Assembly (NCBI GenBank): GCA_035524795.1
Contig: DATKOF010000003.1
Coordinates: 1 to 28,128, forward strand
Direction: 5' to 3'
Origin: DATKOF01 sp035524795
Lineage (GTDB): Bacteria > Pseudomonadota > Gammaproteobacteria > Burkholderiales > SG8-41
Length of the DNA: 28,128 bases
The notes under the pieces are model-generated. The model was not told the origin of the DNA, ran no database searches, and was given only the letters and a program-made list of their open reading frames with translations. A program made the position numbers and the translations under genes. Below, in pieces: positions 16,123 to 25,003 of this stretch; position 1 is the first letter of the stretch, and every line of letters begins with the position of its first letter.

Positions 16123-17244
16123 TCAGGCAGCGGCGGAACAGGCGATCCTCGAAGGCGCCGGCAATATGGCGTTTTCCGCCAGCGCACTCCGCAACAGGTC
16201 AAATCCGGCGCCGGTCGCGGCGCTGACCCAGACGCCGCAAATTCTATCATATTCGTCGCGCTCGATCCGCGGCTCCGTCCCCGTCAGATCGATCTTGTTG
16301 TATACCAGCAGCTGCGGAATGCGGTCGGCGCCGATCTCGGCCAGCACCGCGTTGACCGCCGCGATCTGCGCCTCGCGCACCGGACTGGCGGCGTCGACCA
16401 CATGCAGCAGCAAGTCCGCCTGCGCCGATTCTTCGAGCGTGGCACGAAACGCCGCGACCAATGTGTGCGGCAGCTGCCGGATGAAACCGACCGTGTCGGA
16501 CAGCACCATCGGCATGCCGCCCGGCACCTGCAGGCGGCGGGTCGTGGTATCAAGCGTCGCGAACAGGCGGTCGGCAGCGTAAGCGTCGGCGCCTGTCAAC
16601 TGGTTGAACAGCGTCGATTTGCCGGCGTTGGTATAGCCGACCACGGAGATCAAAAAGGCGCTGGCGCGCCGTCCACGCCGCTGCACTTCGCGCCGTGAAG
16701 CCAGTTTGCCCAATTTGTCCTTCAATACCTTGACGCGTTTGGCGAGCAGCCGGCGGTCGGTCTCAAGCTGGGTTTCGCCGGGACCGCGCAGACCGATACC
16801 GCCTTTCTGCCGTTCAAGGTGGGTCCAGCCGCGCACCAGGCGCGTCGCGAGATGCTCGAGCTGCGCCAGCTCGACCTGCAGCTTGCCTTCGTGGCTGCGC
16901 GCGCGCCGCGCGAAGATGTCGAGGATCAGGCTGACGCGGTCGACGACACGGCACTGCAGCCGCTGTTCCAGATTGCGCTGCTGGGCCGGCGACAGTTCAT
17001 GGTTGAAAATCACCAGCCCCGCGCCGCTGTCCCTCAACACGCCGGCCAGCTCTTCGACCTTGCCGGAACCGGCGAACAGCGCGGGATCGGGCCGCGCGCG
17101 TCTGCCGCGCAGCACCGCCGCGACCTCGAGGCCGGCGCTGATCGCAAGCTGATGCAATTCGGCGGTGGTCTCGGCATAGTCGGCGCTGCCGAAATCAATA
17201 CTGACCAGGACCGCCTGCGGGCGGGCCCGCGGACGCTCAGACAT
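16123..17244 (-). CDS. hflX: ribosome-associated GTPase HflX
   Basis: A 373-residue OBG-HflX-type GTPase that splits stalled or heat-damaged 70S ribosomes in E. coli. The N-terminal HflX domain contains D-x-F-x-x-RA-x-S-x-EGKLQVELAQL and the GGIGLRGPGETQLE-D signature; the G domain begins with GYTNAGKS (203-210), followed by DTVGFI and NKID. ATG 17244 overlaps the hfq stop (TGATG). A TTG at 17247 is also in frame. Hfq and HflX are neighbours in most proteobacteria. Confidence 0.96.
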   Translation of the reverse strand: MSERPRARPQAVLVSIDFGSADYAETTAELHQLAISAGLEVAAVLRGRRARPDPALFAGSGKVEELAGVLRDSGAGLVIFNHELSPAQQRNLEQRLQCRVVDRVSLILDIFARRARSHEGKLQVELAQLEHLATRLVRGWTHLERQKGGIGLRGPGETQLETDRRLLAKRVKVLKDKLGKLASRREVQRRGRRASAFLISVVGYTNAGKSTLFNQLTGADAYAADRLFATLDTTTRRLQVPGGMPMVLSDTVGFIRQLPHTLVAAFRATLEESAQADLLLHVVDAASPVREAQIAAVNAVLAEIGADRIPQLLVYNKIDLTGTEPRIERDEYDRICGVWVSAATGAGFDLLRSALAENAILPAPSRIACSAAA

Positions 17245-17483
17245 CAACTATCGGAAGTGTGATCGGATGCAAGGCTGACCGCGCGTGCCGGAACCACGGT
17301 TGAAATCGCATGCTTGTAGACCATCTGGGTGACCGTATTTTTCAGCAGCACCACGTACTGATCGAAGGACTCGACCTGCCCTTGCAGCTTGATGCCGTTG
17401 ACCAGATAGATCGACACCGGGATATGTTCCTTGCGCAACGCATTCAGAAACGGGTCTTGTAGCAACTGCCCTTTCGTACTCAT
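17244..17483 (-). CDS. hfq: RNA chaperone Hfq
   Basis: A 79-residue Sm-like protein that forms a hexameric ring and anneals small RNAs to mRNAs. Sm1 is visible as VSIYLVNGIKLQGQVESFD and Sm2 as VYKHAIS (55-61, with the proximal-face YKHA). KGQLLQDPFLN at the start includes the glutamine that contacts the sRNA 3' end. The C-terminal tail is short (about 10 residues after VPARAV), as in other betaproteobacteria. AGAGG lies about seven bases before the ATG. The 75-base gap to der is AT-richer and may hold a promoter, but none is convincing. Confidence 0.97.
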   Translation of the reverse strand: MSTKGQLLQDPFLNALRKEHIPVSIYLVNGIKLQGQVESFDQYVVLLKNTVTQMVYKHAISTVVPARAVSLASDHTSDS

Positions 17484-17558
17484 GCTGATTACCTCTTTCT
17501 TGGTGTTCTGTTTAGCACTCTACTGTATTTCCCAACACATTACTAGGATATTCCTGTT

Positions 17559-18896
17559 TCAGCGTCGGGTCCGTTTCCGGTTGAACGGGTTGGCCCCTTG
17601 GCGGAATTCGATCCGCAGGGGCGTACCCTGCAATTTGAACGCGTTGCGGAAAAAACGTTCCAGATAGCGGCGATAATTATCGGGAACACGGTCGAGGCCG
17701 TTGCCGTGGATCACGATGCGCGGCGGATTGACGCCGCCCTGGTGCGCGTAGCGCAGCTTGGGCCGGGCGACGCCGGCGCGCGGCGGTTCCTGGCGCGCCA
17801 CCGCCGCCGCCAGCGCACGCGTCAGCCGCGGCGTCGACAGCCGCGCCAGCGCGGAGTGATAGGCGCGCTCGACCTCCTCCAGCAACGGCTGGATGCCGCT
17901 GCCCTTGAGCGCCGATATGAAGTGGGGCGGAGCGAAATCGATGAAGTCGAGCGCGCGTTCAAGCGTGCGTTTCACCCACTCGCGCTGCTGCGCGTCGAGG
18001 CCGTCCCACTTGTTGACCGCGACCACCAGCGCGCGACCGGCCTCGACGATATAGCCGGCGATGTGCGCGTCCTGCTCGGTGATCCGTTCGCCGGCGTCGA
18101 GCACCAGGATCACGACGTTGGCGTCTTCGATCGCCTGCAGCGTCTTGACCACCGAAAACTTTTCGACCGACTCCGTAACGCGTCCACGCCGGCGCAGCCC
18201 CGCCGTATCGATCAGCGTATAACGCCGTCCGCGGCGCTCGAACTCAACTTCGATGGCATCGCGCGTGGTGCCGGGCTCGTCGTAAACGATCACGCGCTCT
18301 TCACCGAGCAGGCGGTTCACCAGCGTCGACTTGCCGACGTTGGGCCGGCCGACGATCGCGACGCGCGGATGCCGCGGCTGCTCCTCCCCATCCGCGGCGG
18401 CGGGAAAATCGGCGAGTATCAGCGTGGCCAGATCGCTGACGCCTTCGCCATGCGCGGCGGAGATCGCCAGCGGCTCGCCCAGCGCAAGCTCGTGAAATTC
18501 CGCGCACGCCGCCGCGCGCTCCATGCCTTCGGTTTTATTGACGACGAGCCAGATGCGGTGACCGCCGGCGCGCAGTTGCGCGGCGATCGCGCGATCCTGC
18601 GGCGTCAGGCCGTGGCGGCCGTCGACCATGAAAATCACCGCGTCCGCCTCGGCCACCGCCTGCAACGTCTGCTGCGCCATCGCCTGCAGAATGCCGCCGT
18701 CGGGCGCCGCCGGCTCGAGGCCGCCGGTATCGACGACGATGTACGGCCGGTCGCCGACCCGCCCGCGGCCATAGTGGCGGTCGCGCGTCAGTCCCGGCGC
18801 ATCGGCGACGATCGCGTCGCGGCTGCGCGTCAGCCGGTTGAACAGCGTGGATTTGCCGACGTTGGGCCGGCCGACGATGACGATGGTGGGTTTCAC
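17559..18896 (-). CDS. der: ribosome biogenesis GTPase Der (EngA)
   Basis: A 445-residue protein with two tandem G domains, needed for 50S subunit maturation. First P-loop GRPNVGKST (9-17) with DTGGL and NKTEG; second P-loop GRPNVGKS (183-190) with DTAGLRRRG and NKWDG. A KH-like C-terminal domain follows (from about 350), including VARPKLRYAHQGGVNPPRIVIHGN. Length is close to E. coli Der (490) minus the acidic inter-domain linker. It lies between bamB and hfq, as in many betaproteobacteria. Confidence 0.97.
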   Translation of the reverse strand: MKPTIVIVGRPNVGKSTLFNRLTRSRDAIVADAPGLTRDRHYGRGRVGDRPYIVVDTGGLEPAAPDGGILQAMAQQTLQAVAEADAVIFMVDGRHGLTPQDRAIAAQLRAGGHRIWLVVNKTEGMERAAACAEFHELALGEPLAISAAHGEGVSDLATLILADFPAAADGEEQPRHPRVAIVGRPNVGKSTLVNRLLGEERVIVYDEPGTTRDAIEVEFERRGRRYTLIDTAGLRRRGRVTESVEKFSVVKTLQAIEDANVVILVLDAGERITEQDAHIAGYIVEAGRALVVAVNKWDGLDAQQREWVKRTLERALDFIDFAPPHFISALKGSGIQPLLEEVERAYHSALARLSTPRLTRALAAAVARQEPPRAGVARPKLRYAHQGGVNPPRIVIHGNGLDRVPDNYRRYLERFFRNAFKLQGTPLRIEFRQGANPFNRKRTRR

Positions 18897-18978
18897 TGCC
18901 CGATTACGCGATTTATCCGGACGGTACGCCTTCCATCATCGGTTGCGCCCGCGTCCGTCCGGCCCGCAACCCGATCGA

Positions 18979-20166
18979 TTACTGGACGGCGATGACGAAT
19001 ACGCCGCCCTTTTGAGTCACCACCAGCACACCCTCGTCGAGCGTCACCGGCTGCGCGACGATCGGACTGCCGTCGGTCGCGACGCGCACTGCAAACTCGC
19101 CGTCCTTGCGCGACATGAAATGCACGTAGCCCTGATAGTCGCCAACCACGATGAAGCGGCCGGACGCGGCCGGCGCCGTGATCTGGCGCCCGAACAGCTT
19201 TTCCTGTTTCCACCGCACTTCGCCGCTGTCCTTGTCGAGGGCGACCACCGCGCTCTTTTCGTCGGATACATAGAGATCGTCGCCCTCGATGGTCAGGCCG
19301 GCGATGCTGGAAATCTCGCGCCCCCACAACGGCGTGCCGCGGGCCATCTCGAAACACGCGACGCGTCCCTGGAACGCGGCCGCGCAAATCTGCTGGCCGT
19401 CGATCACCGGCGGGCCGGCGATATCGGTGACGCGTTCCAGTTCAGTCGTCCCTTTGGGTACCGCCACCAGCGCGTCCCAGCCGAGCACGCCGCTGTCGAG
19501 CGCCAGCGCGACCAGTCTGCCGCCCGGCAGCCCGGCGAATACGCCGCCGTGGTAGATAACGACGCCGGCGTCGGTGCGCATCGTCAGCGTCGGAATCTGG
19601 CGCTGATATATCCACCGGGTTTCGCCGGTCGCGGCGTCCAGCCCGAAAATGCGGCTGTCGCCGCCGCGCACCACGACCATGCCGCCGCCCAACTGCGGTG
19701 CGCTCAGCACCTCGCTGCTGAGCTGCGCCTTCCATAACGGCTTGCCTTCACGGTCGAAGGCGAGCACCGCCCCCTGCGGCGTGCCGACCAGCACCGTGCT
19801 GCTGTTGCCGCCGACACCGCCTGATAATTTGGCATCGGCATCGATGTGCAGCGTGCTTTTGCCACTGGCCTCGTCGTAGCGCGTGATCCGCCCCTGGGCG
19901 CTGGCGACGTAGATCGCGCCGCCGCTGACCAGCGGCGAGAAAACATAGGCTCCCGCGTCGCCGGCGTCCTCCTTCCACAATACCCTGGCCTGCGCGGTTG
20001 CCGTGAACTTGACGAGCTCTGCCGGCTTGATGACCGGCGCGGCGCCGAAAATCTTGTCGTAGTACTTGTTGAATACCCGGTCGGAGTAATCGCCGACCGA
20101 ACCGCAGGCGGAAAGCGCCGCCACCGCCGCGCCGAGCACCAGGCTGCGAAGCCACGATGCCATCAT
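18979..20166 (-). CDS. bamB: outer-membrane assembly lipoprotein BamB
   Basis: A 395-residue lipoprotein of the Bam complex that inserts beta-barrel proteins in the outer membrane. The signal peptide ends in lipobox LSAC with the lipidated Cys at 21. An eight-bladed PQQ-like propeller follows; repeats of the type G-x-x-x-ALD-x-x-x-G-x-x-x-W are seen (for example VYVASAQGRITRYD, GKPLWKAQLSS, IFGLDAATGETRW, VVALDKDSGEVRWK). The ATG overlaps the yfgM stop (ATGATG), so a start at 20163 is also possible. The yfgM-bamB-der order is the usual one. Confidence 0.95.
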   Translation of the reverse strand: MMASWLRSLVLGAAVAALSACGSVGDYSDRVFNKYYDKIFGAAPVIKPAELVKFTATAQARVLWKEDAGDAGAYVFSPLVSGGAIYVASAQGRITRYDEASGKSTLHIDADAKLSGGVGGNSSTVLVGTPQGAVLAFDREGKPLWKAQLSSEVLSAPQLGGGMVVVRGGDSRIFGLDAATGETRWIYQRQIPTLTMRTDAGVVIYHGGVFAGLPGGRLVALALDSGVLGWDALVAVPKGTTELERVTDIAGPPVIDGQQICAAAFQGRVACFEMARGTPLWGREISSIAGLTIEGDDLYVSDEKSAVVALDKDSGEVRWKQEKLFGRQITAPAASGRFIVVGDYQGYVHFMSRKDGEFAVRVATDGSPIVAQPVTLDEGVLVVTQKGGVFVIAVQ

Positions 20167-20801
20167 CGGGTCCCGCCCAGCGCGTCGATTTTGGTCTGCA
20201 CCAGCGCGCGGAACGCGTTCTGGGCGGCGCTTTTGTCGAACGCAGCCTGATAGGCCGCACGCGCCTCACCCGTCCGCCCCTGCGCAACCAGCACATCGCC
20301 CTTCAGATTGTCGTACAGCGCGTCCCATGCCGCGCCGTGCCTGGTTTCGAGCAGCGCCAGCGCATCGGGATATTTTTTTTCGTCGAGCAGCAATGCAGCA
20401 AGCCGCAGCCGCGCCAGATCGCGCGTCGCGTCGTCGCCGGCGTGATCGGTCAGCCACTGCAACTGCGCCTGCGCGCCAGCGGCATCGCCGCTGTCAACGG
20501 CGACACGCGCGCCAACCAGTGCCGCCAGCATCGCATAACCGGTCGCGGGATATTCCGCCGTCAGTGCCGCAGCGATGTCGCGCGCCTTCGACTTGTCACC
20601 GGAGTTGAGCGCGGTTTCCATCTGCGAATAAAGTTCGCCGGCGGCGAGCGCCTGCCGGCTCTGGTAGTAGCGCCAGCCGCTGATTCCGCCGAACGTCAGA
20701 ATGGCGGCGGCGACCGCCAGCAGCACCAGCCGCTGGTGCTGTTTCCACCACGCCTTCAGCGCGTCGATCTGTTCCTGTTCCTGCAAATCGTACACTGCCA
20801 T
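20163..20801 (-). CDS. yfgM: YfgM-like inner-membrane TPR protein
   Basis: A 212-residue protein with a short cytoplasmic N-terminus (MAVYDLQEQEQIDALKAWWKQH), one membrane segment (about 25-42, LVLLAVAAAILTFGGIS) and a periplasmic tetratricopeptide region (Pfam TPR_21 type). In E. coli YfgM associates with the PpiD chaperone and the Sec translocon. ATG 20801 fits the family start and has AGAGG directly upstream; an upstream open frame of 111 bases overlaps hisS and is not conserved-looking. It begins 11 bases after the hisS stop. Confidence 0.92.
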   Translation of the reverse strand: MAVYDLQEQEQIDALKAWWKQHQRLVLLAVAAAILTFGGISGWRYYQSRQALAAGELYSQMETALNSGDKSKARDIAAALTAEYPATGYAMLAALVGARVAVDSGDAAGAQAQLQWLTDHAGDDATRDLARLRLAALLLDEKKYPDALALLETRHGAAWDALYDNLKGDVLVAQGRTGEARAAYQAAFDKSAAQNAFRALVQTKIDALGGTR

Positions 20802-20812
20802 GCCTCTATCCT

Positions 20813-22108
20813 CTATTTCCGTTGCCGTCCTGAAATGATGAGTTCCGCGGCGTCTTCTACCGCATATTGTTTCTGTTCGCCGCCACCCTGCAAAAGTTTG
20901 CCGTCGCCCCACAGGGAACGGATTCCCATCTGGCGCAGCTTCGCCTCGCCATCACCGATGAAGGCGACAAAGCGTGCGCCGCTGGCGGCGGCCCGTTTCG
21001 TCTGCGAAGCAAAACTGGTTTCGCCGTTGTCGAGCGCCACGCGACAGCCGCGATCGCGCAATCGTTCTGCAGTGCTGAATGCAAAATGCGCAGCATCCCT
21101 GCCCTGGTGTGCAATGTAAACGTCCAGCGGAACATCCGGCGCCGGTTGCGCGCCGTTCCGCATCAATTCCAGCACGCGTTCGACACCGAGCGCGAAACCG
21201 CACGCCGGCGCTGGCCTGCCGCCGATCTGCTCGATCAGCCCGTCGTAGCGTCCGCCGGCGCAGATCGTGTCCTGCGCGCCGAGCCGGCTCGTTTTCCACT
21301 CGAAGACGGTGCGATTGTAATAGTCGAGCCCGCGCACCAGGCGCGGATTGACGGTGAACTCGACGCCGTTCTCGCGCAGCAGCGCCTGGACATCGTCAAA
21401 ATGTTTCAGCGAGGCCTCGTCGAGATCGTCTTCCAGCTTCGGCGCCATCGCAATCAGACCATGCATCTTCGGATTTTTGGAATCCAGTACGCGCAGCGGA
21501 TTGCTGTACATTCTGCGCCTTGCATCCTCGTCGAGCAGATCCGCGTTCTGCTCGAAATAGGCGATCAGCCGCGTACGATAGGCGGCGCGCGCCGGCGCGT
21601 CACCCAGCGTGTTGACCTCGAGCGCGGCATCGCCGATGCCGAGCCGGCGCCACAGCCGCGCGCACATCACGATATGCTCGGCATCGAGATCCGGCCCTGC
21701 GAACCCCAGCGCCTCGACGCCGATCTGGTGAAACTGCCGGTAACGCCCCTTCTGCGGCCGCTCGTGACGGAACATCGGCCCCGTGTAGTAGACGCGCTGC
21801 GGCCCGTTGTAAATCAGGTTGTGCTCGATCGTGGCGCGCACGCATGACGCGGTGCCTTCCGGACGCAGCGTCAGGCTCTCATCGTTCAATGCATCGGTGA
21901 ACGTGTACATTTCCTTCTCGACAATGTCGGTGGCCGCGCCGATCGAGCGTACGAACAACTCAGTACGCTCGAGCACCGGCGTGCGCAACGGGCGGTAGCC
22001 GTAGGCGCGCAGCCAGTCGCGCGCGATGTCCTCGAAATGTTCCCATAGCAGCGCCTGCTCCGGCAGGATGTCGTTCATCCCGCGGACTGCCTGTATCTTT
22101 GTTGCCAT
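20813..22108 (-). CDS. hisS: histidyl-tRNA synthetase
   Basis: A 431-residue class II synthetase. Motifs: IQAVRGMNDILPE at the start, motif 2 with LRPEGT (81-86) and GPMFRHERPQKGRYRQFHQIG (within 110-130), the histidine-specific RGLDYYNRTVFEW and AGGRYDGLIEQIGG, motif 3 GFALGVERVLEL, and a C-terminal anticodon-binding domain ending near the stop. It charges tRNA-His in the cytoplasm. It lies 12 bases after ispG. The paralogue HisZ is encoded 7 kb downstream in the same gene run. Confidence 0.97.
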   Translation of the reverse strand: MATKIQAVRGMNDILPEQALLWEHFEDIARDWLRAYGYRPLRTPVLERTELFVRSIGAATDIVEKEMYTFTDALNDESLTLRPEGTASCVRATIEHNLIYNGPQRVYYTGPMFRHERPQKGRYRQFHQIGVEALGFAGPDLDAEHIVMCARLWRRLGIGDAALEVNTLGDAPARAAYRTRLIAYFEQNADLLDEDARRRMYSNPLRVLDSKNPKMHGLIAMAPKLEDDLDEASLKHFDDVQALLRENGVEFTVNPRLVRGLDYYNRTVFEWKTSRLGAQDTICAGGRYDGLIEQIGGRPAPACGFALGVERVLELMRNGAQPAPDVPLDVYIAHQGRDAAHFAFSTAERLRDRGCRVALDNGETSFASQTKRAAASGARFVAFIGDGEAKLRQMGIRSLWGDGKLLQGGGEQKQYAVEDAAELIISGRQRK

Positions 22109-22120
22109 GGAAAGGAAGCT

Positions 22121-23389
22121 TTATCCTGCGGTAACGGCGGTGTCAGCGGCGGAAACCGGCGCCGGCGCGGCAGTGTAATGGTTTTGCACGTAGCGCTCAA
22201 CCAGCGCCTGGAATTCCTCGGCGATGTTGTCGCCCTTCAGCGTGACGGCCTTGACGCCGTCGATATAGACCGGCGCGACCGGATTTTCGCCCGATCCCGG
22301 CAGGCTGATGCCGATGTCGGCGTGTTTGCTTTCGCCCGGGCCGTTGACCACGCAGCCCATCACCGCGACACGCATGTTTTCAACGCCCGGATAGCGCGTC
22401 CGCCACAGCGGCATCTGCGTGCGCAGATAGCGCTGGATGCGGTCGGCCAGTTCCTGGAAGAAAGTGCTGGTGGTGCGCCCGCAGCCCGGGCAGGCGATCA
22501 CCAGCGGCGCGAACGAGCGCAATCCCATCGTCTGCAGGATTTCCTGCGCGACCACCACTTCACGCGTGCGGTCGCCGTTCGGCTCAGGCGTCAGCGACAC
22601 GCGGATCGTGTCGCCGATCCCCTGCTGCAGCAATACCGCCAGTGCCGCGGTCGAAGCGACGATGCCTTTCGACCCCATGCCGGCCTCGGTCAACCCCAGA
22701 TGCAGCGGATAATCGCAGCGCGCGGCCAGATCGCGGTAAACGGCGATCAGGTCCTGCACATCGCTGACCTTGCATGACAGCACGATTGCATCGCCGGGCA
22801 GTCCCAGCGCTTCGGCGCGGCGCGCGCTGTCGAGCGCCGACACCACCAGCGCTTCGCGCATCACGAGCGCGGCGTCCTGCGGCGCGCTGCTCTGTGCATT
22901 GGCATCCATCAGGCGCGCCAGCAATTGCTGGTCGAGGCTGCCCCAGTTGACGCCGATCCGCACCGGCTTGTGATAGCGGCAGGCGAATTCGATGATCGTC
23001 GCGAACTGCTCGTCGCGCCTGCTGCCCTGTCCGACATTGCCCGGATTGATGCGCAGCTTGGCGAGCGCCTCGGCGCATGCCGGATGCTGCGTCAGCAGCC
23101 GGTGGCCGTTGAAATGGAAATCACCGATCAGCGGCACGCCGACATTCATCGCATCGAGCTGTTCGCGTATCTTCGGCACCGCCGCTGCGGCCTCCGCGGT
23201 ATTGACGGTCACGCGCACCAGTTCCGAACCGGCGCGCGCCAGCGCGGCGACTTGTGCGACGGTCGCGGTGATGTCGGCGGTATCGGTATTGGTCATCGAC
23301 TGCACCACGATCGGCGCGCCGCCGCCGACAGTGACGCCACTGACATCGACTGCGCGCGAAGCACGCCGAACTGCGAAGGTCTCCATCAT
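22121..23389 (-). CDS. ispG: 4-hydroxy-3-methylbut-2-enyl diphosphate synthase (flavodoxin)
   Basis: A 422-residue [4Fe-4S] enzyme of the MEP isoprenoid pathway that converts MEcPP to HMBPP. TIM-barrel N-terminal part: VQSMTNTDT, LVRVTVNT, PLIGDFHFNGH, LRINPGN and VRIGVNWGSLD. Cluster-binding cysteines occur in CPGCGRT and MGCVVNGPGE near the C-terminus. It is longer than the 372-residue E. coli enzyme, mainly through an insertion between the domains, which is usual in betaproteobacteria. Starts at 23389 or 23386 (MMETF); the open frame upstream overlaps rodZ and is rejected. It follows the rodZ stop by one base. Confidence 0.96.
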   Translation of the reverse strand: MMETFAVRRASRAVDVSGVTVGGGAPIVVQSMTNTDTADITATVAQVAALARAGSELVRVTVNTAEAAAAVPKIREQLDAMNVGVPLIGDFHFNGHRLLTQHPACAEALAKLRINPGNVGQGSRRDEQFATIIEFACRYHKPVRIGVNWGSLDQQLLARLMDANAQSSAPQDAALVMREALVVSALDSARRAEALGLPGDAIVLSCKVSDVQDLIAVYRDLAARCDYPLHLGLTEAGMGSKGIVASTAALAVLLQQGIGDTIRVSLTPEPNGDRTREVVVAQEILQTMGLRSFAPLVIACPGCGRTTSTFFQELADRIQRYLRTQMPLWRTRYPGVENMRVAVMGCVVNGPGESKHADIGISLPGSGENPVAPVYIDGVKAVTLKGDNIAEEFQALVERYVQNHYTAAPAPVSAADTAVTAG

Positions 23390-23390
23390 G

Positions 23391-24194
23391 CTAGTCGAGG
23401 GTAAGGCGGGCAACGTCGACGTCGATATAGGGATTGAGGTCGAACAGCCGGTCGTCAACCTGCAGACGGACGTTGCCGGCATTGCCGATCACCAGCGACA
23501 GCGGCGGCGGACCGCTGATCTTCTGCTGGCTGCCGGCCGGGTTCAATTGCCACAGCAGCCGGTGGCCATGCCCGTCGCGCACTTCGACCCATGATTCCCG
23601 GACGAACGTAAACGTCAGATGGTGTTCGTCCGCTGCCGGCTCGACTTTCACGTGCACGCTGGGCGCAATGGCAGCGTCGGGCATCGGCGCCGCGGCGGAA
23701 AGTGCCGGCGCTGCCGGCGGCGCGGAAGGCGTCACGGCGGCAACCGACGGCACGGCAGCGGGCAGCGGTTTTGTCGCAACATCATCTTCGCGGTAAATCT
23801 CGACCACGATGACCGACGCCACCAGCAGCGCAGCCGCCACCGCGTAGCGGCGCCACCTGAACGGCCGGCCGCTCGGGAACGGAAGACCGGCGGGCGGCGG
23901 CAGCACGGGCACCGGCAGCGTGTGGTGCGACAAATGGGAATTCACCGCAGCGAGCAACGGCAGCGGATCGAGCCCGACCAGCCGCGCGTAATTGCGAATG
24001 AAGCCGCGCGTGAACACGGCGTCCGGCAACTGTGCATAACGCTCGGCCTCGAGCGCTTCGACCTGCGACGATGAAAACTTGAGCTGGTGCGCGACGTCGG
24101 CCACGCTCAGGCTGCGCGCGGCGCGCGCCGCCGCCAGCTGCGCCCCGATACCGAGAGCGTCCGCGCCATCTTCAGTAATCGCCTGCGTATTCAT
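23391..24194 (-). CDS. rodZ: RodZ-like cytoskeletal/HTH membrane protein
   Basis: A 267-residue RodZ-type protein. An N-terminal helix-turn-helix (about 15-85; LAAARAARSLSVADVAHQLKF, then TRGFIRNYARLVGLD) binds MreB in E. coli. A basic segment PFRWRR precedes the single membrane span (about 117-134). A Pro/Ala-rich periplasmic linker leads to a DUF4115 domain (VEPAADEHHLTFTFVRESWVEVRD, then a GNAGNVRLQVDDR segment). It links the MreB cytoskeleton to the wall-elongation machinery. Upstream, the start codon lies within a 12-base tandem repeat that reaches back to the pilW stop. Confidence 0.92.
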   Translation of the reverse strand: MNTQAITEDGADALGIGAQLAAARAARSLSVADVAHQLKFSSSQVEALEAERYAQLPDAVFTRGFIRNYARLVGLDPLPLLAAVNSHLSHHTLPVPVLPPPAGLPFPSGRPFRWRRYAVAAALLVASVIVVEIYREDDVATKPLPAAVPSVAAVTPSAPPAAPALSAAAPMPDAAIAPSVHVKVEPAADEHHLTFTFVRESWVEVRDGHGHRLLWQLNPAGSQQKISGPPPLSLVIGNAGNVRLQVDDRLFDLNPYIDVDVARLTLD

Positions 24195-24220
24195 TCGCGT
24201 ATTTACTCGCGCATTTACTC
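24185..24220 (-). repeat. three-copy 12-base tandem repeat at the pilW-rodZ junction
   Basis: Read on the minus strand: GAGTAAATGCGC, GAGTAAATACGC, GAATGAATACGC, three adjacent 12-base units differing at one to three positions. The first copy contains the pilW stop (TAA), the last copy contains the rodZ start ATG (24194). The repeat period is a multiple of three. Confidence 0.85.
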
Positions 24221-24994
24221 ATAATGTCCCGCGCGCAGCGACTGTGTTTCGGGCGCATCCGGGAAATTCTTGCGCAACTGGAAGCCGTAGCTCGCCTCGG
24301 CATCGCGGTCGCCGAGGCGCCGCTCGATGCGCAACTGGAGCCACAACAGCTTCGCGTTGGGCGCCACTTCCGGCGGCAGGCGCAGCAGATAGGATTTGGC
24401 GGCGGGATAGTCGCCGCGCCGGTAGGCGATCTCCGCCATGTGATACAGCGCCTGCGGCTGCAATGGATTGAGCCGGATCGCTTTCTGGAAATAATCCTCC
24501 GCCGCCGCGGTGTCGCCGCTCTGGTCGGCGCAGACGCCGGCATTGACCCACGATTTTTCCGGCATCGTATAGAGCGGATTGCGCAGCGCGGTCAGGAAAT
24601 ATTTGATGCCCTCCTGTTCGCGCTTGCGCTGGCACAGGAACAGTCCGTAGCTGTCATTGTTGTCGGGATCGGCCGGATCGAGCCGCAATGCGCGCTGGAA
24701 ACTCTGTTCGGCATTGCGGTCGTCGCGCAATGCCGCGTAGGTGATGCCCAGCACCCGATAGGCCGGCGCGTAATCGGGAGCGATCTGTGTCGCGGCGTTG
24801 GCTTCCTCCAGCGCGATTGCGTACTTGCCAAGCTCGTAATAGCCGGCGGCGAGGTCGGCATGCGATTGCGCGCGGGCGACGACCTTGGCATCGGCGCCGC
24901 TCGGCTGTTTGGGCGTGTAATCGGTGGTGGCGGGCCCGCTCGACGCGCATCCTCCCGCGGCAAGCAGCAGACCGGCGGCAATCAGTCGTTTCAT
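24215..24994 (-). CDS. pilW: type IV pilus biogenesis/stability lipoprotein PilW (PilF)
   Basis: A 259-residue lipoprotein: signal peptide MKRLIAAGLLLAAGGC with the lipidated Cys at 16, then about six tetratricopeptide units from residue 45 (for example LAAGYYELGKYAIALEEANAATQIAP, AEDYFQKAIRLNPLQPQALYHMAEIAYRRGDYPAAKSYL). PilF/PilW is the pilotin that helps the PilQ secretin assemble in the outer membrane. GAGGA lies six bases before the ATG. The position between rlmN and rodZ is the conserved context for this gene in proteobacteria. Confidence 0.92.
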   Translation of the reverse strand: MKRLIAAGLLLAAGGCASSGPATTDYTPKQPSGADAKVVARAQSHADLAAGYYELGKYAIALEEANAATQIAPDYAPAYRVLGITYAALRDDRNAEQSFQRALRLDPADPDNNDSYGLFLCQRKREQEGIKYFLTALRNPLYTMPEKSWVNAGVCADQSGDTAAAEDYFQKAIRLNPLQPQALYHMAEIAYRRGDYPAAKSYLLRLPPEVAPNAKLLWLQLRIERRLGDRDAEASYGFQLRKNFPDAPETQSLRAGHYE

Positions 24995-25003
24995 GTCACG
25001 TCC

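Noticed and set aside
22121..23482. Longer ispG starting at 23482
   Set aside because: The extra 31 residues overlap rodZ in another frame and are low-complexity Ser/Thr; the family start is at 23389.
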